From contig NZ_FXAO01000001.1 in assembly GCF_900177645.1 (NCBI RefSeq), positions 434,001 to 498,000 on the forward strand: a stretch of DNA of 64,000 bases, written 5' to 3'. The translations under genes were made by a program, and so were the position numbers. Each line of letters opens with the position of its first letter. Position 1 is the stretch's first letter. The DNA comes from Arenibacter troitsensis (GTDB lineage Bacteria; Bacteroidota; Bacteroidia; Flavobacteriales; Flavobacteriaceae). Under the pieces are notes generated by a model. The model was given only the letters and a program-made list of their open reading frames with translations, made no database searches and had not been told where the DNA came from. Of this stretch, positions 35,993-44,809 are shown piece by piece.

Positions 35993-37048
35993 TTGAGTGC
36001 ATTTTTGACATACGAATTAAAGGAATTATTGCAGGGAGGGCTGGCCATACCTGCCAATCCCACAGCTTTAACCAGAGATCTGAAATTGGATGAACGAAGA
36101 CAGCGCGCTTTGTCCAGGTATTACTTGGATGCAGGGTCAGGGGGTCTGGCCATTGGAGTGCACACAAGTCAATTTGAGATTAGGGAAGTTGGGCTGTACC
36201 AACCTGTATTGGAATTGGGAAAGGAAGAGATGGATTCTTTTTTAAATAAAAGTGGGAAGTCAGTTTTTAGGATCGCAGGAGTATTGGGCAATACAGCTCA
36301 AGCTGTAAACGAGGCCGGGATAGCATCCGATTTAGGATACCATGCAGGGTTGCTGGGTCTGGCAGCTTTAAAAGGTAAATCGAACAAGGAGTTGGTAGCA
36401 CATTGCAGGGCAGTCGCAGAAGTTATACCTGTAATCGGATTTTACTTGCAGACTTCGGTTGGGGGAGCTGTGTTGGATACTGAATTTTGGCGCGAATTTT
36501 CTAAGATTGAAAATGTGGTGGCAATAAAAATGGCACCTTTCAACAGGTATAATACCCTAGATGTGGTTCGGGGGGTTGTGGAGTCCGGAAGGGCTAAGGA
36601 CATAGCCCTGTATACTGGAAATGATGACAACATTGTGGCGGATTTATTAACGGAATACAAAATACCGATAGAAGGGAAGGTAATTGCGAAAAAAATTGTG
36701 GGCGGCTTATTGGGACATTGGGCCGTATGGAATAAAAAAGCTGTCGATCTTTTTGAAAGAATAAAAAATGCATCTCCATCAGAAGCATTGGACCTTTTGT
36801 CCGTGGGCGCTGGTATAACAGATGCTAATGCGGCCTTCTTTGATTCTAGGAACGGTTTTAAAGGCTCCATAGCCGGAATTCATGAGGTGTTGATAAGGCA
36901 GGGATTGTTAGAGGGTAATTACACTATCAATCCAAAGGAGAGGTTAAGTCCGGGTCAGAAAGAAGAAATTGACAGAGTTTATGCCTTATATCCCGAATTG
37001 AACGATGATGTGTTTGTTAGGGAGAACATCGATAATTGGTTGCGGTGA
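35993..37048 (+). CDS. Dihydrodipicolinate-synthase-family lyase/aldolase
   Basis: A 351-residue DapA-fold protein, longer than true DapA (about 295). The Schiff-base Lys is Lys179 in VVAIKMAPF, and the Tyr is Tyr151 in IGFYLQTS. The usual GTTGE loop is changed to GLAIGVHTSQ, so it is not a lysine-pathway enzyme. Relatives in sugar-acid operons cleave or dehydrate 2-keto-3-deoxy acids or N-acetylneuraminate-like compounds. The start is the TTG at 35993: the ATG at 35973 is out of frame and no in-frame ATG lies near. The C-terminal extension (from about 290) is unassigned. The substrate is unknown. Confidence 0.83.
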   Translation: MSAFLTYELKELLQGGLAIPANPTALTRDLKLDERRQRALSRYYLDAGSGGLAIGVHTSQFEIREVGLYQPVLELGKEEMDSFLNKSGKSVFRIAGVLGNTAQAVNEAGIASDLGYHAGLLGLAALKGKSNKELVAHCRAVAEVIPVIGFYLQTSVGGAVLDTEFWREFSKIENVVAIKMAPFNRYNTLDVVRGVVESGRAKDIALYTGNDDNIVADLLTEYKIPIEGKVIAKKIVGGLLGHWAVWNKKAVDLFERIKNASPSEALDLLSVGAGITDANAAFFDSRNGFKGSIAGIHEVLIRQGLLEGNYTINPKERLSPGQKEEIDRVYALYPELNDDVFVRENIDNWLR

Positions 37049-37140
37049 TAGGAAGCTTTTAATGGTAGACGTGCCTTTGGACTTTAAAAGGAAGAAATTA
37101 GAGGATTAGTATTAAGATGTATAATATTTTTGAATAGGAT

Positions 37141-38052
37141 ATGAAAGAAAGCAAGAAGAAGCCTTGGTTGTTGTATGCAATAGTTGCTACTGTGTTTTGG
37201 GGAGTATGGGGTGCATTTACCAGTGTCCCTTCGCGCAATGGGTTTCCGGATACATTGATCTATTGCGTATGGGCCCTTACAATGATTATACCTGCTGTTT
37301 TTGTGCTATGGCGCATCAATTGGAAATTGCAAAGGGATAAAAAAGCTATAGTATATGGTTTAATTATTGGTCTTTTGGGGGCAGGGGGGCAGATGATTCT
37401 TTTTTATGCGGTAACGGTGGGGCCAACCTATTTGATCTTCCCGATAATATCCCTTTCCCCTCTGATAACGATTGTACTCTCCCTACTGTTTTTAAGGGAG
37501 CGCACCGGTTTGTTGGGGATTATTGGCATTTCCTTGGCATTACTTTCTTTGCCGTTATTTGAATATAGCGGGGACCTGAACACCGAAGAGTTGGACGAAA
37601 ATGGAACCTTGTGGTTCTTGCTTGCCATTTTGGTTTTGGTGGCTTGGGGCGTACAAGCGTATTTTATGAAGTTGGCAAATAGCTCCATGAGTGCGGAGAG
37701 TATATTTTTCTACATGATGGTTACAGGAATTATGCTGATCCCGATAGCTTTTTATATGACCGATTTTTCCCAAGAAATCAACTGGGGCTGGGACGGCCCC
37801 TATTTGGCTGGGGCCATCCAAATTTTAAATGCCATAGGGGCCCTTTGCCTTGTATTCGCCTTTAGGTACGGTAAGGCGATAGTAGTGTCGCCAATGACCA
37901 ATGCCGGAGCGCCTTTGATGACCTCGATTATTTCATTATTGGTCTTGGGCGTCATGCCGGGGCATTATAAAATTGCAGGAATAGTATTGGCGGTTATTGC
38001 TGCATTCCTTTTGGCAATACAGCCCGAAGGCAAGAAACCTGATGAAGATTAG
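37141..38052 (+). CDS. EamA/DMT-family transporter
   Basis: A 303-residue membrane protein with ten predicted spans arranged as two EamA halves. The N-terminal half begins WLLYAIVATVFWGVWGAFT and the C-terminal half LLAILVLVAWGVQAYFMKLA, a repeat typical of the drug/metabolite transporter superfamily. A charged loop (SGDLNTEELDENGT) separates them. Being the last gene of the cytoplasmic catabolic run, it is a good candidate for the inner-membrane carrier of the sugar released by the PUL2 enzymes, since no other sugar permease is encoded here apart from the Nramp-like protein. Its specificity cannot be read from the sequence. Confidence 0.85.
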   Translation: MKESKKKPWLLYAIVATVFWGVWGAFTSVPSRNGFPDTLIYCVWALTMIIPAVFVLWRINWKLQRDKKAIVYGLIIGLLGAGGQMILFYAVTVGPTYLIFPIISLSPLITIVLSLLFLRERTGLLGIIGISLALLSLPLFEYSGDLNTEELDENGTLWFLLAILVLVAWGVQAYFMKLANSSMSAESIFFYMMVTGIMLIPIAFYMTDFSQEINWGWDGPYLAGAIQILNAIGALCLVFAFRYGKAIVVSPMTNAGAPLMTSIISLLVLGVMPGHYKIAGIVLAVIAAFLLAIQPEGKKPDED

Positions 38053-38946
38053 TCCGTATTAATTGAAATCCACCTTAAATTTTTAGTTGGCCTGCCGCAT
38101 TTGGCTATTGCCGATTTGCTAGTACCATGGAGCTTGTTTAAAGTTAACAGGTATAAAAAAAGCTTTCAGCTTTGAATAGTAAATGCTGATATCCATGGGC
38201 GAATATTTAAATAAATTTTGGGTTATATCCTTGTTCATTTCTCCGAGTAGTTTTGTCATTAAAAGGGTGGGTCTCTTATGCCGATATGGTAGCAAGTATT
38301 CCCTGTTTGTGAATTACAATAAGGTTTCGAAAGTGATTATAGGATTATTTGATGCTGTTTTGCATTTAATTTTTCAGAATTAATCGAAAGTACTTCCCTG
38401 TTTCAATCGTCTAGGTGGATTAATTTTATGCATTTCTTTGGTTTTATGGCTTCCTTTTATAAAATCCTTTATTTGGGAGTATTTTTCTTCACATTGGAAC
38501 CTTAGTGTGCTCTTTAGTTTTTAATCAAATGCATGTCTTGAGTATTGTTGTGCGGTGTTTATGGTAATAATAAGCATGATTAATATATGGCTCAAGTATT
38601 ATCGCCAAATAATTTTCATTTCTGTAAGGCGTGGTCATTCACTGTTGTTGGGTGTAGATTTCATTGAATTGTTATTCTCTCCAAAATTTGCAGTTCTAAG
38701 AAGGCATATCTTAAAAAACACACCTTTTAAATAATTATTTAGTAATGAATTTAAGTTTCGTATAGTTTATATTTTACACAGATAACTTTCGTAACATTAT
38801 TTTTATGTAAATAATTTATTATTTTTAGTTGTTTATTACATTTCAACTTATTATATTGCAATGAATTAATAGAGTCTCTTACGAAACCGTATTGATTTAA
38901 CGCTTTGAAATGAAGAATAACTTAAATTAACCAAAACTAGATAACT
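38053..38946. other. Long intergenic region before the PUL2 SusC gene
   Basis: About 890 bases without a credible gene. A 66-codon frame at 38183-38383 has no recognisable features and no homology that I know of. The last 200 bases hold two operator-like TTTCGT motifs and AT-rich promoter-like sequence. A weak hairpin (AAAGCT/AGCTTT near 38160) may end the upstream operon. Confidence 0.5.
38756..38800 (+). promoter_or_regulatory. Pair of candidate DeoR/AgaR-type operators before SusC
   Basis: TTTCGT occurs at 38756-38761 and again at 38787-38792, 31 bases apart, close to three helical turns. Each is followed after four bases by TTT or TTA. The same pattern stands before the AgaS gene at 30636. 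Control by the regulator at 57105 is inferred. Confidence 0.4.
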
Positions 38947-41900
38947 ATGAAGAAAATTTTGATTTTTGCCATTTTTACACTTTGTGTTTCGCAAGTGTTT
39001 TCGCAAGAACGGTCGGTTTCCGGAACTGTGACCGATGCAAGTGACGGCACTCCCCTTCCAGGAGTTAATGTTGTTATTAAAGGAAGTTCCACGGGAGTGT
39101 CGGCGGATTTTGATGGTAATTATACGATTAAGGTGCCCAATAATACCGTGACCTTGGAATTTTCATATATAGGTTACGAAACTCAATCGGTGGTTGTGGG
39201 TTCTAGGTCGGTGATAGATATTGCTATGAATGCTTCCAGTACCGAACTTTCCGAAGTGGTTGTTACGGCCTTTGGAATAGAACGGGAAAAGAAGGCTCTG
39301 GGGTATTCCGCGCAGGAAATAGTTGGAGAATCTTTGACAGAGGCTAGGGAGGTAAACGTTGCAAATTCCCTTAAGGGTAAAGTGGCAGGTGTTTTTGTTA
39401 CTTCTAGCTCTGGGGGTCCAGCCGGATCTACATTTGTCCAAATAAGGGGAAGTAGTTCTTTAAGTGGTAACAATCAGCCCCTTTACGTGGTTGATGGGAT
39501 CCCTATAAGTAACGATAACCTAAACCAAACAGATATTTTTGCTGGACGGGATTTTGGTGACGGTATAAAAGATATCAACCCTGACGATATTGCTACTATT
39601 TCTGTTTTAAAGGGGCCAAACGCCGCTGCACTTTATGGTTCTCGCGGGGCTAATGGTGTTATATTGATAACTACCAAAAAATCTTCCTCTAAAAAGAGAA
39701 TGGGTGTTACCTATAATTCCAATACCACTATAGAAATGGTTAATGTTATGCCCAAGTTTCAAAATAATTATGGGGTTGGATATGATGATACATTTGGATT
39801 TGGTACCGAAGTGTATGAAGGTGTTGAATATCCTGCCCAAGGTGGCGGTGTTGATAGTTGGGGTGGGAAGTTTGATGGCAGATTGGTGCTTATAAGAAGC
39901 CTTTTGGATCTAGGTCCTGTGCCCTATTCCGCGCAGCCCAAGGAAAATTTAAGGGATTTTTACAATGTGGGCAGTACACTCACCAATACCGTTGCGGTTG
40001 ACGGTGGTTCTGAAAAAATTAATTATAGGGTGTCTGCTTCCACTTTGCACAATAAGGGTATAATTCCGAATTCCAAGTTTGCAAGACAAACTTTTACCGC
40101 AACTTTTGGGGCTGATGTGTCGGATAGGCTTCATGTTGAAACAAAGGCGAATTTTATAAAAAGTGGTGCAGACAATAGACCAATTGTTGGTGTATCCAGT
40201 GGTCGAAATGTGGCGGCGGCATTAAATTTAGTGCCAAGGAACATTGACCTTGCTTGGTTAGCTATGAATGGTGGTCGAAATGAGGATGGTAGCTACCGTA
40301 ATTATAAGGGTGGTAGTCCAACAAATCCTTTTTGGCTGATTAATGAAGTGACCAGTGAGGATAATCGTGACCGTTTTGTGGGGCTTTTGTCCGCTACCTA
40401 TAAAATTACGGATTGGTTAAATATAATGGGTCGGATAGGTAGCGATAGCTATGTAGAAACTCAACGTCAACAGTACAGTGCCGGTACACCTGGAGGTTCC
40501 TATGTAAATGGTAGGGTGGATTTTGATACCTATAAGGTAAATGAATTAAATACCGATGTGCTCTTAACGGCAAGTGGAAAACTTTCAAATGACTTTTCGG
40601 GCTCACTTTCTTTAGGGGCCAATCAGTTTAAGCGTCGTTATGAAAGGTCGGCAACCATTGGGCAAAATATGAACATTCCTGAATTGTATACCATTGAAAA
40701 TGCAGATTTGGTAATTCCTTCCTATTCCTTGATAAGAAAGGAAATCCAATCCGTGTTCATGACAGGACAATTGGCTTATAAGAATTATGCCTTCCTTGAT
40801 CTCACGGCCAGAAACGATTGGTCCAGCACCTTGGGTAACGGAAATTATTCGTTTATGTATCCTTCTGCGAGTTTGAGTTATGTGCTTTCGGATGCTTTTA
40901 ATTTTAATTCCAACGCAATAACCTTTTCTAAGCTTAGACTTTCCTACGCCCAAGCTGGGAATGATGCAGACCCATATCAGACCAAAGGTGGATACACCGT
41001 ACAAAGTAATACCTTTCAGGGACAACGATTCGCAAGAATCAATGGAAGTGTCCCCGCAACAGATTTAAAAAATGAGTTGACAACCTCTTTTGAGGTTGGT
41101 ACTGATTTGAGATTCTTTAATAACCGATTGAGTTTGGACTTTACCTATTACAACTCTAAGACGAGTAATCAAATTATGCAAATCGGCTTGTCGGAATCTA
41201 CGGGGTTTGGTGGATTGTACTTAAATGCGGGGGAGGTTTCCAACAAAGGGATAGAATTATTTGTATCCATGACCCCAATAAAGGTTGCTGATTCCTTTAA
41301 ATGGGTTTCCGATGTTAATTTTTCCAAAAACACCTCCAATATTGAGAGTTTAGTAGAGGGTATAGATCGATATAATTTTATTTCTACGGGCAATGCCAGT
41401 ATTATTGCCCAGCCCGGGTTGCCATATGGAAGTATCTTGGGGTATGAGTATAAGAGAAGTCCAACTGGCGAATTGGTGGTTAACGCAGATGGAAAATCTT
41501 ATGTGCGTGCAGATGAATTGTCGATTTTAGGGAATATCCAACCAGATTGGTTGGGAGGATTTACAAATACTTTTACTTATAAAGGATTGTCTTTAAGTGC
41601 TTTGATCGATGTAAGGATGGGGGGTGAAGTATATTCTTGGAGTAGATATGATCAAAATGCCAAAGGTACGGGTGTTTGGACCAATGTTAGGGAGAATTTA
41701 ACCGTAGAAGGTGTAATAGATAATGGGGATGGTACCTATACACCATCTGTTCAAAACAACGTTTTGGGACAGGATTATTTTGCAGCTAGGTCATGGGGGA
41801 ATATCGGTGAGGAATTTGTTTTGGATGCAACCAATGCTGCGCTCAGGGAGGTAACCTTAGGCTACACTTTTAATAAGAAGACTTTGTTGAATACACCTTT

Positions 41901-42084
41901 TGATACCGCTAGATTAACATTGGTAGCCCGTAACGTATTGTATCTTTATAGGGATTCCAAATTCGTTGAAATGGGTATTGCCCCAGATACGGCGTTTTCT
42001 CCTACGGCAGCCGCACAGGGCTATGAATCTTTTTCAATGCCGACCACTAGAAGTCTAGGTTTTAATCTCTCAGTAACTTTTTAA
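38947..42084 (+). CDS. SusC/RagA family TonB-dependent outer membrane transporter (PUL2)
   Basis: A 1045-residue TonB-dependent barrel. The signal peptide ends in VFSQ; then come a carboxypeptidase-regulatory-like domain (GTVTDASDGTPLPGVNVVIK), the SusC signature ELSEVVVTAFGIEREKK, a plug with VVDGIPISNDN and YGSRGANGVILITTKK, and a C-terminal strand ending GFNLSVTF. It differs clearly from the PUL1 SusC, consistent with another substrate. SusD starts 10 bases downstream. The operon is preceded by two operator-like motifs and sits between the cytoplasmic catabolic genes and the envelope enzymes. Confidence 0.96.
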   Translation: MKKILIFAIFTLCVSQVFSQERSVSGTVTDASDGTPLPGVNVVIKGSSTGVSADFDGNYTIKVPNNTVTLEFSYIGYETQSVVVGSRSVIDIAMNASSTELSEVVVTAFGIEREKKALGYSAQEIVGESLTEAREVNVANSLKGKVAGVFVTSSSGGPAGSTFVQIRGSSSLSGNNQPLYVVDGIPISNDNLNQTDIFAGRDFGDGIKDINPDDIATISVLKGPNAAALYGSRGANGVILITTKKSSSKKRMGVTYNSNTTIEMVNVMPKFQNNYGVGYDDTFGFGTEVYEGVEYPAQGGGVDSWGGKFDGRLVLIRSLLDLGPVPYSAQPKENLRDFYNVGSTLTNTVAVDGGSEKINYRVSASTLHNKGIIPNSKFARQTFTATFGADVSDRLHVETKANFIKSGADNRPIVGVSSGRNVAAALNLVPRNIDLAWLAMNGGRNEDGSYRNYKGGSPTNPFWLINEVTSEDNRDRFVGLLSATYKITDWLNIMGRIGSDSYVETQRQQYSAGTPGGSYVNGRVDFDTYKVNELNTDVLLTASGKLSNDFSGSLSLGANQFKRRYERSATIGQNMNIPELYTIENADLVIPSYSLIRKEIQSVFMTGQLAYKNYAFLDLTARNDWSSTLGNGNYSFMYPSASLSYVLSDAFNFNSNAITFSKLRLSYAQAGNDADPYQTKGGYTVQSNTFQGQRFARINGSVPATDLKNELTTSFEVGTDLRFFNNRLSLDFTYYNSKTSNQIMQIGLSESTGFGGLYLNAGEVSNKGIELFVSMTPIKVADSFKWVSDVNFSKNTSNIESLVEGIDRYNFISTGNASIIAQPGLPYGSILGYEYKRSPTGELVVNADGKSYVRADELSILGNIQPDWLGGFTNTFTYKGLSLSALIDVRMGGEVYSWSRYDQNAKGTGVWTNVRENLTVEGVIDNGDGTYTPSVQNNVLGQDYFAARSWGNIGEEFVLDATNAALREVTLGYTFNKKTLLNTPFDTARLTLVARNVLYLYRDSKFVEMGIAPDTAFSPTAAAQGYESFSMPTTRSLGFNLSVTF

Positions 42085-42094
42085 ACGATATATA

Positions 42095-43615
42095 ATGAAA
42101 ACTATAATAAAACTACCAATTGCGCTATCGGTTCTTATAGCACTACTATGTATACCTCTTTCCTGTACAGATGGTTTTGAGGAGCTTAATACTAATCCAA
42201 AACTGATTACTGACGATGATATTAAACCTTCCCTATTGTTTACAAGGGTGTTAAAAGAATCTGGTTTTGATATTTTAAATGTGGGCAGAATTGGAGAATT
42301 TTCAAGCTATATAAAAAGAGCGGATTCGGGTAATATGCTGGCTCTTACCGATTTTTCGGAACCGTTTAATTATTATACTGCCTACATAGAAAACTTGGCG
42401 GCAATTATTAGGCTTACGGCCGATGATCCTGAGTTGCGCAATCAGAATGCTATGGCTAGAATATGGAAAGTTTGGGTGTATCATCGTATGACAGATGCCT
42501 ATGGTGATATTCCTTATACGGAGGTTGCCACTTCTTTTGAGGATATAGTGCTATATCCGAAATACGATACACAAGAATCTATTTATGTGGACATGTTAAA
42601 GGAATTGAAAGAAGCTGCCTCAGCATTGAGTGTTTCATCGGATCAAAAAAGTTTTGGCGCCGCAGATGTCCTTTTTGCAGGTGATGCTGATTCTTGGAAG
42701 AGGTTTGCAAATTCCTTGAGATTGAGATTGGCTTTAAGGGTTCGTTATGCAGATGAAACTATAGCGCAACAAAATGTTGGTGATGTATTTAATTCTAGTT
42801 TAATTGCTACCAATGATCAAAATGCGGTCATTACTAGTGAGGGCCCGGATGCAGCGGATTTGTCAAACACCAATCCTTTATACCAAGAAGTAGTGAATGG
42901 TAACCCTGGTGCGGGATCTTCAATATCAGCCGGCCTGGCATTGGTAGAGAATCTGTTGAACAATGATGATCCGCGATTGACGATATATTTGGAACCTAAT
43001 AATGATTTGGAATATATAGGCGGGGCCATTAATCTAACAGCAGAAGAAAAGGCACTTTACCCTCAGTCGGCCAAATGGAGCCAATATTTTCGTAATGCCA
43101 CATATGATTTTAATGTAATGCAGGCCTCTGAAGTTAACTTTTTAAAAGCAGAGGCGGTTTTGGCAGGATTTGCAACCGGAGATGCCAATGCCTTTTATCA
43201 AAATGGGATTACGCTGGCCATGGAGCAATATGGGGTTGATCAAGCTGATATTACAGCTTTCCTTTCCTCTACGGCTGGTGTTCTTTCAGGGACAGATGAA
43301 GAGAAGCTGGAAATGATCATAACACAAAAGTATTTGGCACTTATAGGGGATTCATACGAGGTTTTTGCTGAACATCGTAGAACTGGTTATCCTAGGGTTT
43401 GGATAGGGAGCGAACCTGCAGCTGAAACAGATAACGCTTTGCCTAGAAGGTTGCCCTATCCATTAATAGAGTATAATTTAAATGCACAAGGTGTTGAAGA
43501 AGCTGCTGGAAGATTGGTCGGTGGAGACAAAATGAAATCAAGAATTTGGTGGGATGCTAAAGCTGGTGTGCCTTTTGCTCACCCAAAACAGGGGACTTTT
43601 CCTCCGTATGAATAA
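42095..43615 (+). CDS. SusD-like lipoprotein, SusD/RagB-2 type (PUL2)
   Basis: A 506-residue surface lipoprotein with Cys24 (IPLSCTDG). The sequence FEELNTNPKLITDDDIKPSLLF and the motif RIWKVWVYHRMTDAYGDIPYTE are typical of the SusD-like group 2 (PF12771-type) rather than of the classical SusD_RagB pair found in PUL1. The C-terminal part has ITQKYLALIGDSYEVFAEHRRTGYPR. It pairs with the SusC gene ending 10 bases upstream and probably provides the first glycan contact. A strong hairpin at 43740 lies between it and the first enzyme gene. Confidence 0.93.
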   Translation: MKTIIKLPIALSVLIALLCIPLSCTDGFEELNTNPKLITDDDIKPSLLFTRVLKESGFDILNVGRIGEFSSYIKRADSGNMLALTDFSEPFNYYTAYIENLAAIIRLTADDPELRNQNAMARIWKVWVYHRMTDAYGDIPYTEVATSFEDIVLYPKYDTQESIYVDMLKELKEAASALSVSSDQKSFGAADVLFAGDADSWKRFANSLRLRLALRVRYADETIAQQNVGDVFNSSLIATNDQNAVITSEGPDAADLSNTNPLYQEVVNGNPGAGSSISAGLALVENLLNNDDPRLTIYLEPNNDLEYIGGAINLTAEEKALYPQSAKWSQYFRNATYDFNVMQASEVNFLKAEAVLAGFATGDANAFYQNGITLAMEQYGVDQADITAFLSSTAGVLSGTDEEKLEMIITQKYLALIGDSYEVFAEHRRTGYPRVWIGSEPAAETDNALPRRLPYPLIEYNLNAQGVEEAAGRLVGGDKMKSRIWWDAKAGVPFAHPKQGTFPPYE

Positions 43616-43739
43616 TTTTAGCGGATCGCTAATCCATCGAAAGCCTTTCATTCCCCCCCTATATAATTTTTTTGGGGATGGATTGGTACAAGATGATAAC
43701 TGTTAAGCATATTGAGTTGGTTTGTTAGTTAGTTATGTT

Positions 43740-43770
43740 GCGAAGTTGCGGGGATAACCTGCAACTTTGC
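43740..43770 (+). other. Strong RNA hairpin downstream of SusD
   Basis: A 13-bp stem (43740-43752 with 43758-43770) closed by the five-base loop GATAA; two of the pairs are G-U wobbles. No T-run follows, so it is not a standard terminator. It may stabilise the 3' end of the SusC/D mRNA or reduce read-through into the enzyme genes. Confidence 0.55.
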
Positions 43771-43935
43771 CATATAGCCAAACCGTATTATTACATATAA
43801 CAATTTTAATAATTTGTTTACCCATAGATATAAAAGTTTTAAAATTAGCTTCATCCCACTTTTAATGATGACTATATGAAAAACAAACAATACATAATAT
43901 TTTATTTAATATCCAAAGGTACTCCTCTGGTCTTT

Positions 43936-44799
43936 ATGGGAGGTTTTGGCAAGTGGTTGCAATCAATTTTTACCATATTTATTCTTGCAGGAACCCTATT
44001 CTCCTGTGAAGGGAAGAAAAAAAATCCAACAGAACAATCTAACGTTGTCCCAGTGGATGTTTCCGCAAAGGGCAAAACTATTATGGCTGTTTTTGCACAT
44101 CCGGACGATGAAATTTACATTGGCCCACTAATGGCAAAATATGCACGTGAAGGAGCTAAAGTGCAATTAGTTACCGTAACCGATGGACGTTATGGTACCG
44201 GGCAGACCGATTTGAAGCCCGGGGATGAATTAACGGCTTTGCGCCATGAGGAAGTAAATTGTGCAGCAGATCACATGGGAATTGAAAAGCCCATTTGGAT
44301 GGGATATCACGATCAATTGAAATTAAAGGATGGTTTTTTTGGACATGTTCCTTACATACAGGAAATTATGGTAAAACTGGATAGTCTCGTAGTTGATATT
44401 GAACCGGATGTAATTATTACATGGGGTCCGGATGGAGGTTCCAATCATATGGACCACAGGTTGGTTAGCGCTTCCATTACCCAAGTGTATTTGAGCAAGT
44501 CCAGGGTAAAACCGCTAAGTTTGTATTATGTGGCGACCCCTTCGTCCCATATAGAGGATGAAGATCAGCGACTCTTGGCAGGTATTGCGGACGATTACCT
44601 TACCACTCAAATTGCGTATTCCGAGGAGGATAGGGAGAATACAATTCTTGCTTTTCAATGCTATAAGACACAGTTTTCCGACGAGGCCATGAAACGTATG
44701 GCCGGTCGATTGAGATCGGGTGATCAAAAAATATATTTACGGCCGGTGCTAAAGGCCAAAACCAAAAAGGATAACCTTTTTATTGTCGATGGTGAATAG
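43936..44799 (+). CDS. PIG-L/LmbE-family deacetylase, lipoprotein
   Basis: A zinc-dependent N-deacetylase of the PIG-L fold, about 287 residues. The metal-binding motif is AVFAHPDDEIYIGP (His and two Asp), and the third ligand region is GGSNHMDHRLVS. Family members deacetylate GlcNAc-type sugars. The ATG at 43936 gives a regular lipoprotein signal (Cys24 in GTLFSC); the ATG at 43876 would add 20 residues before it. A cell-envelope deacetylase next to GH20 and AgaS genes suggests that amino sugars are deacetylated before uptake, which would explain the missing cytoplasmic deacetylase. The following gene starts 10 bases later. Confidence 0.88.
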   Translation: MGGFGKWLQSIFTIFILAGTLFSCEGKKKNPTEQSNVVPVDVSAKGKTIMAVFAHPDDEIYIGPLMAKYAREGAKVQLVTVTDGRYGTGQTDLKPGDELTALRHEEVNCAADHMGIEKPIWMGYHDQLKLKDGFFGHVPYIQEIMVKLDSLVVDIEPDVIITWGPDGGSNHMDHRLVSASITQVYLSKSRVKPLSLYYVATPSSHIEDEDQRLLAGIADDYLTTQIAYSEEDRENTILAFQCYKTQFSDEAMKRMAGRLRSGDQKIYLRPVLKAKTKKDNLFIVDGE

Positions 44800-44809
44800 A
44801 GGTGTCTAA

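Noticed and set aside
35993-37048. True dihydrodipicolinate synthase (DapA)
   Set aside because: The GTTGE loop is missing, the protein is about 55 residues too long, and the neighbours are sugar genes.
38183-38383. 66-codon open frame in the gap before the PUL2 SusC
   Set aside because: It has no signal peptide or known motif, is isolated in AT-rich non-coding DNA, and its composition does not resemble the flanking genes.
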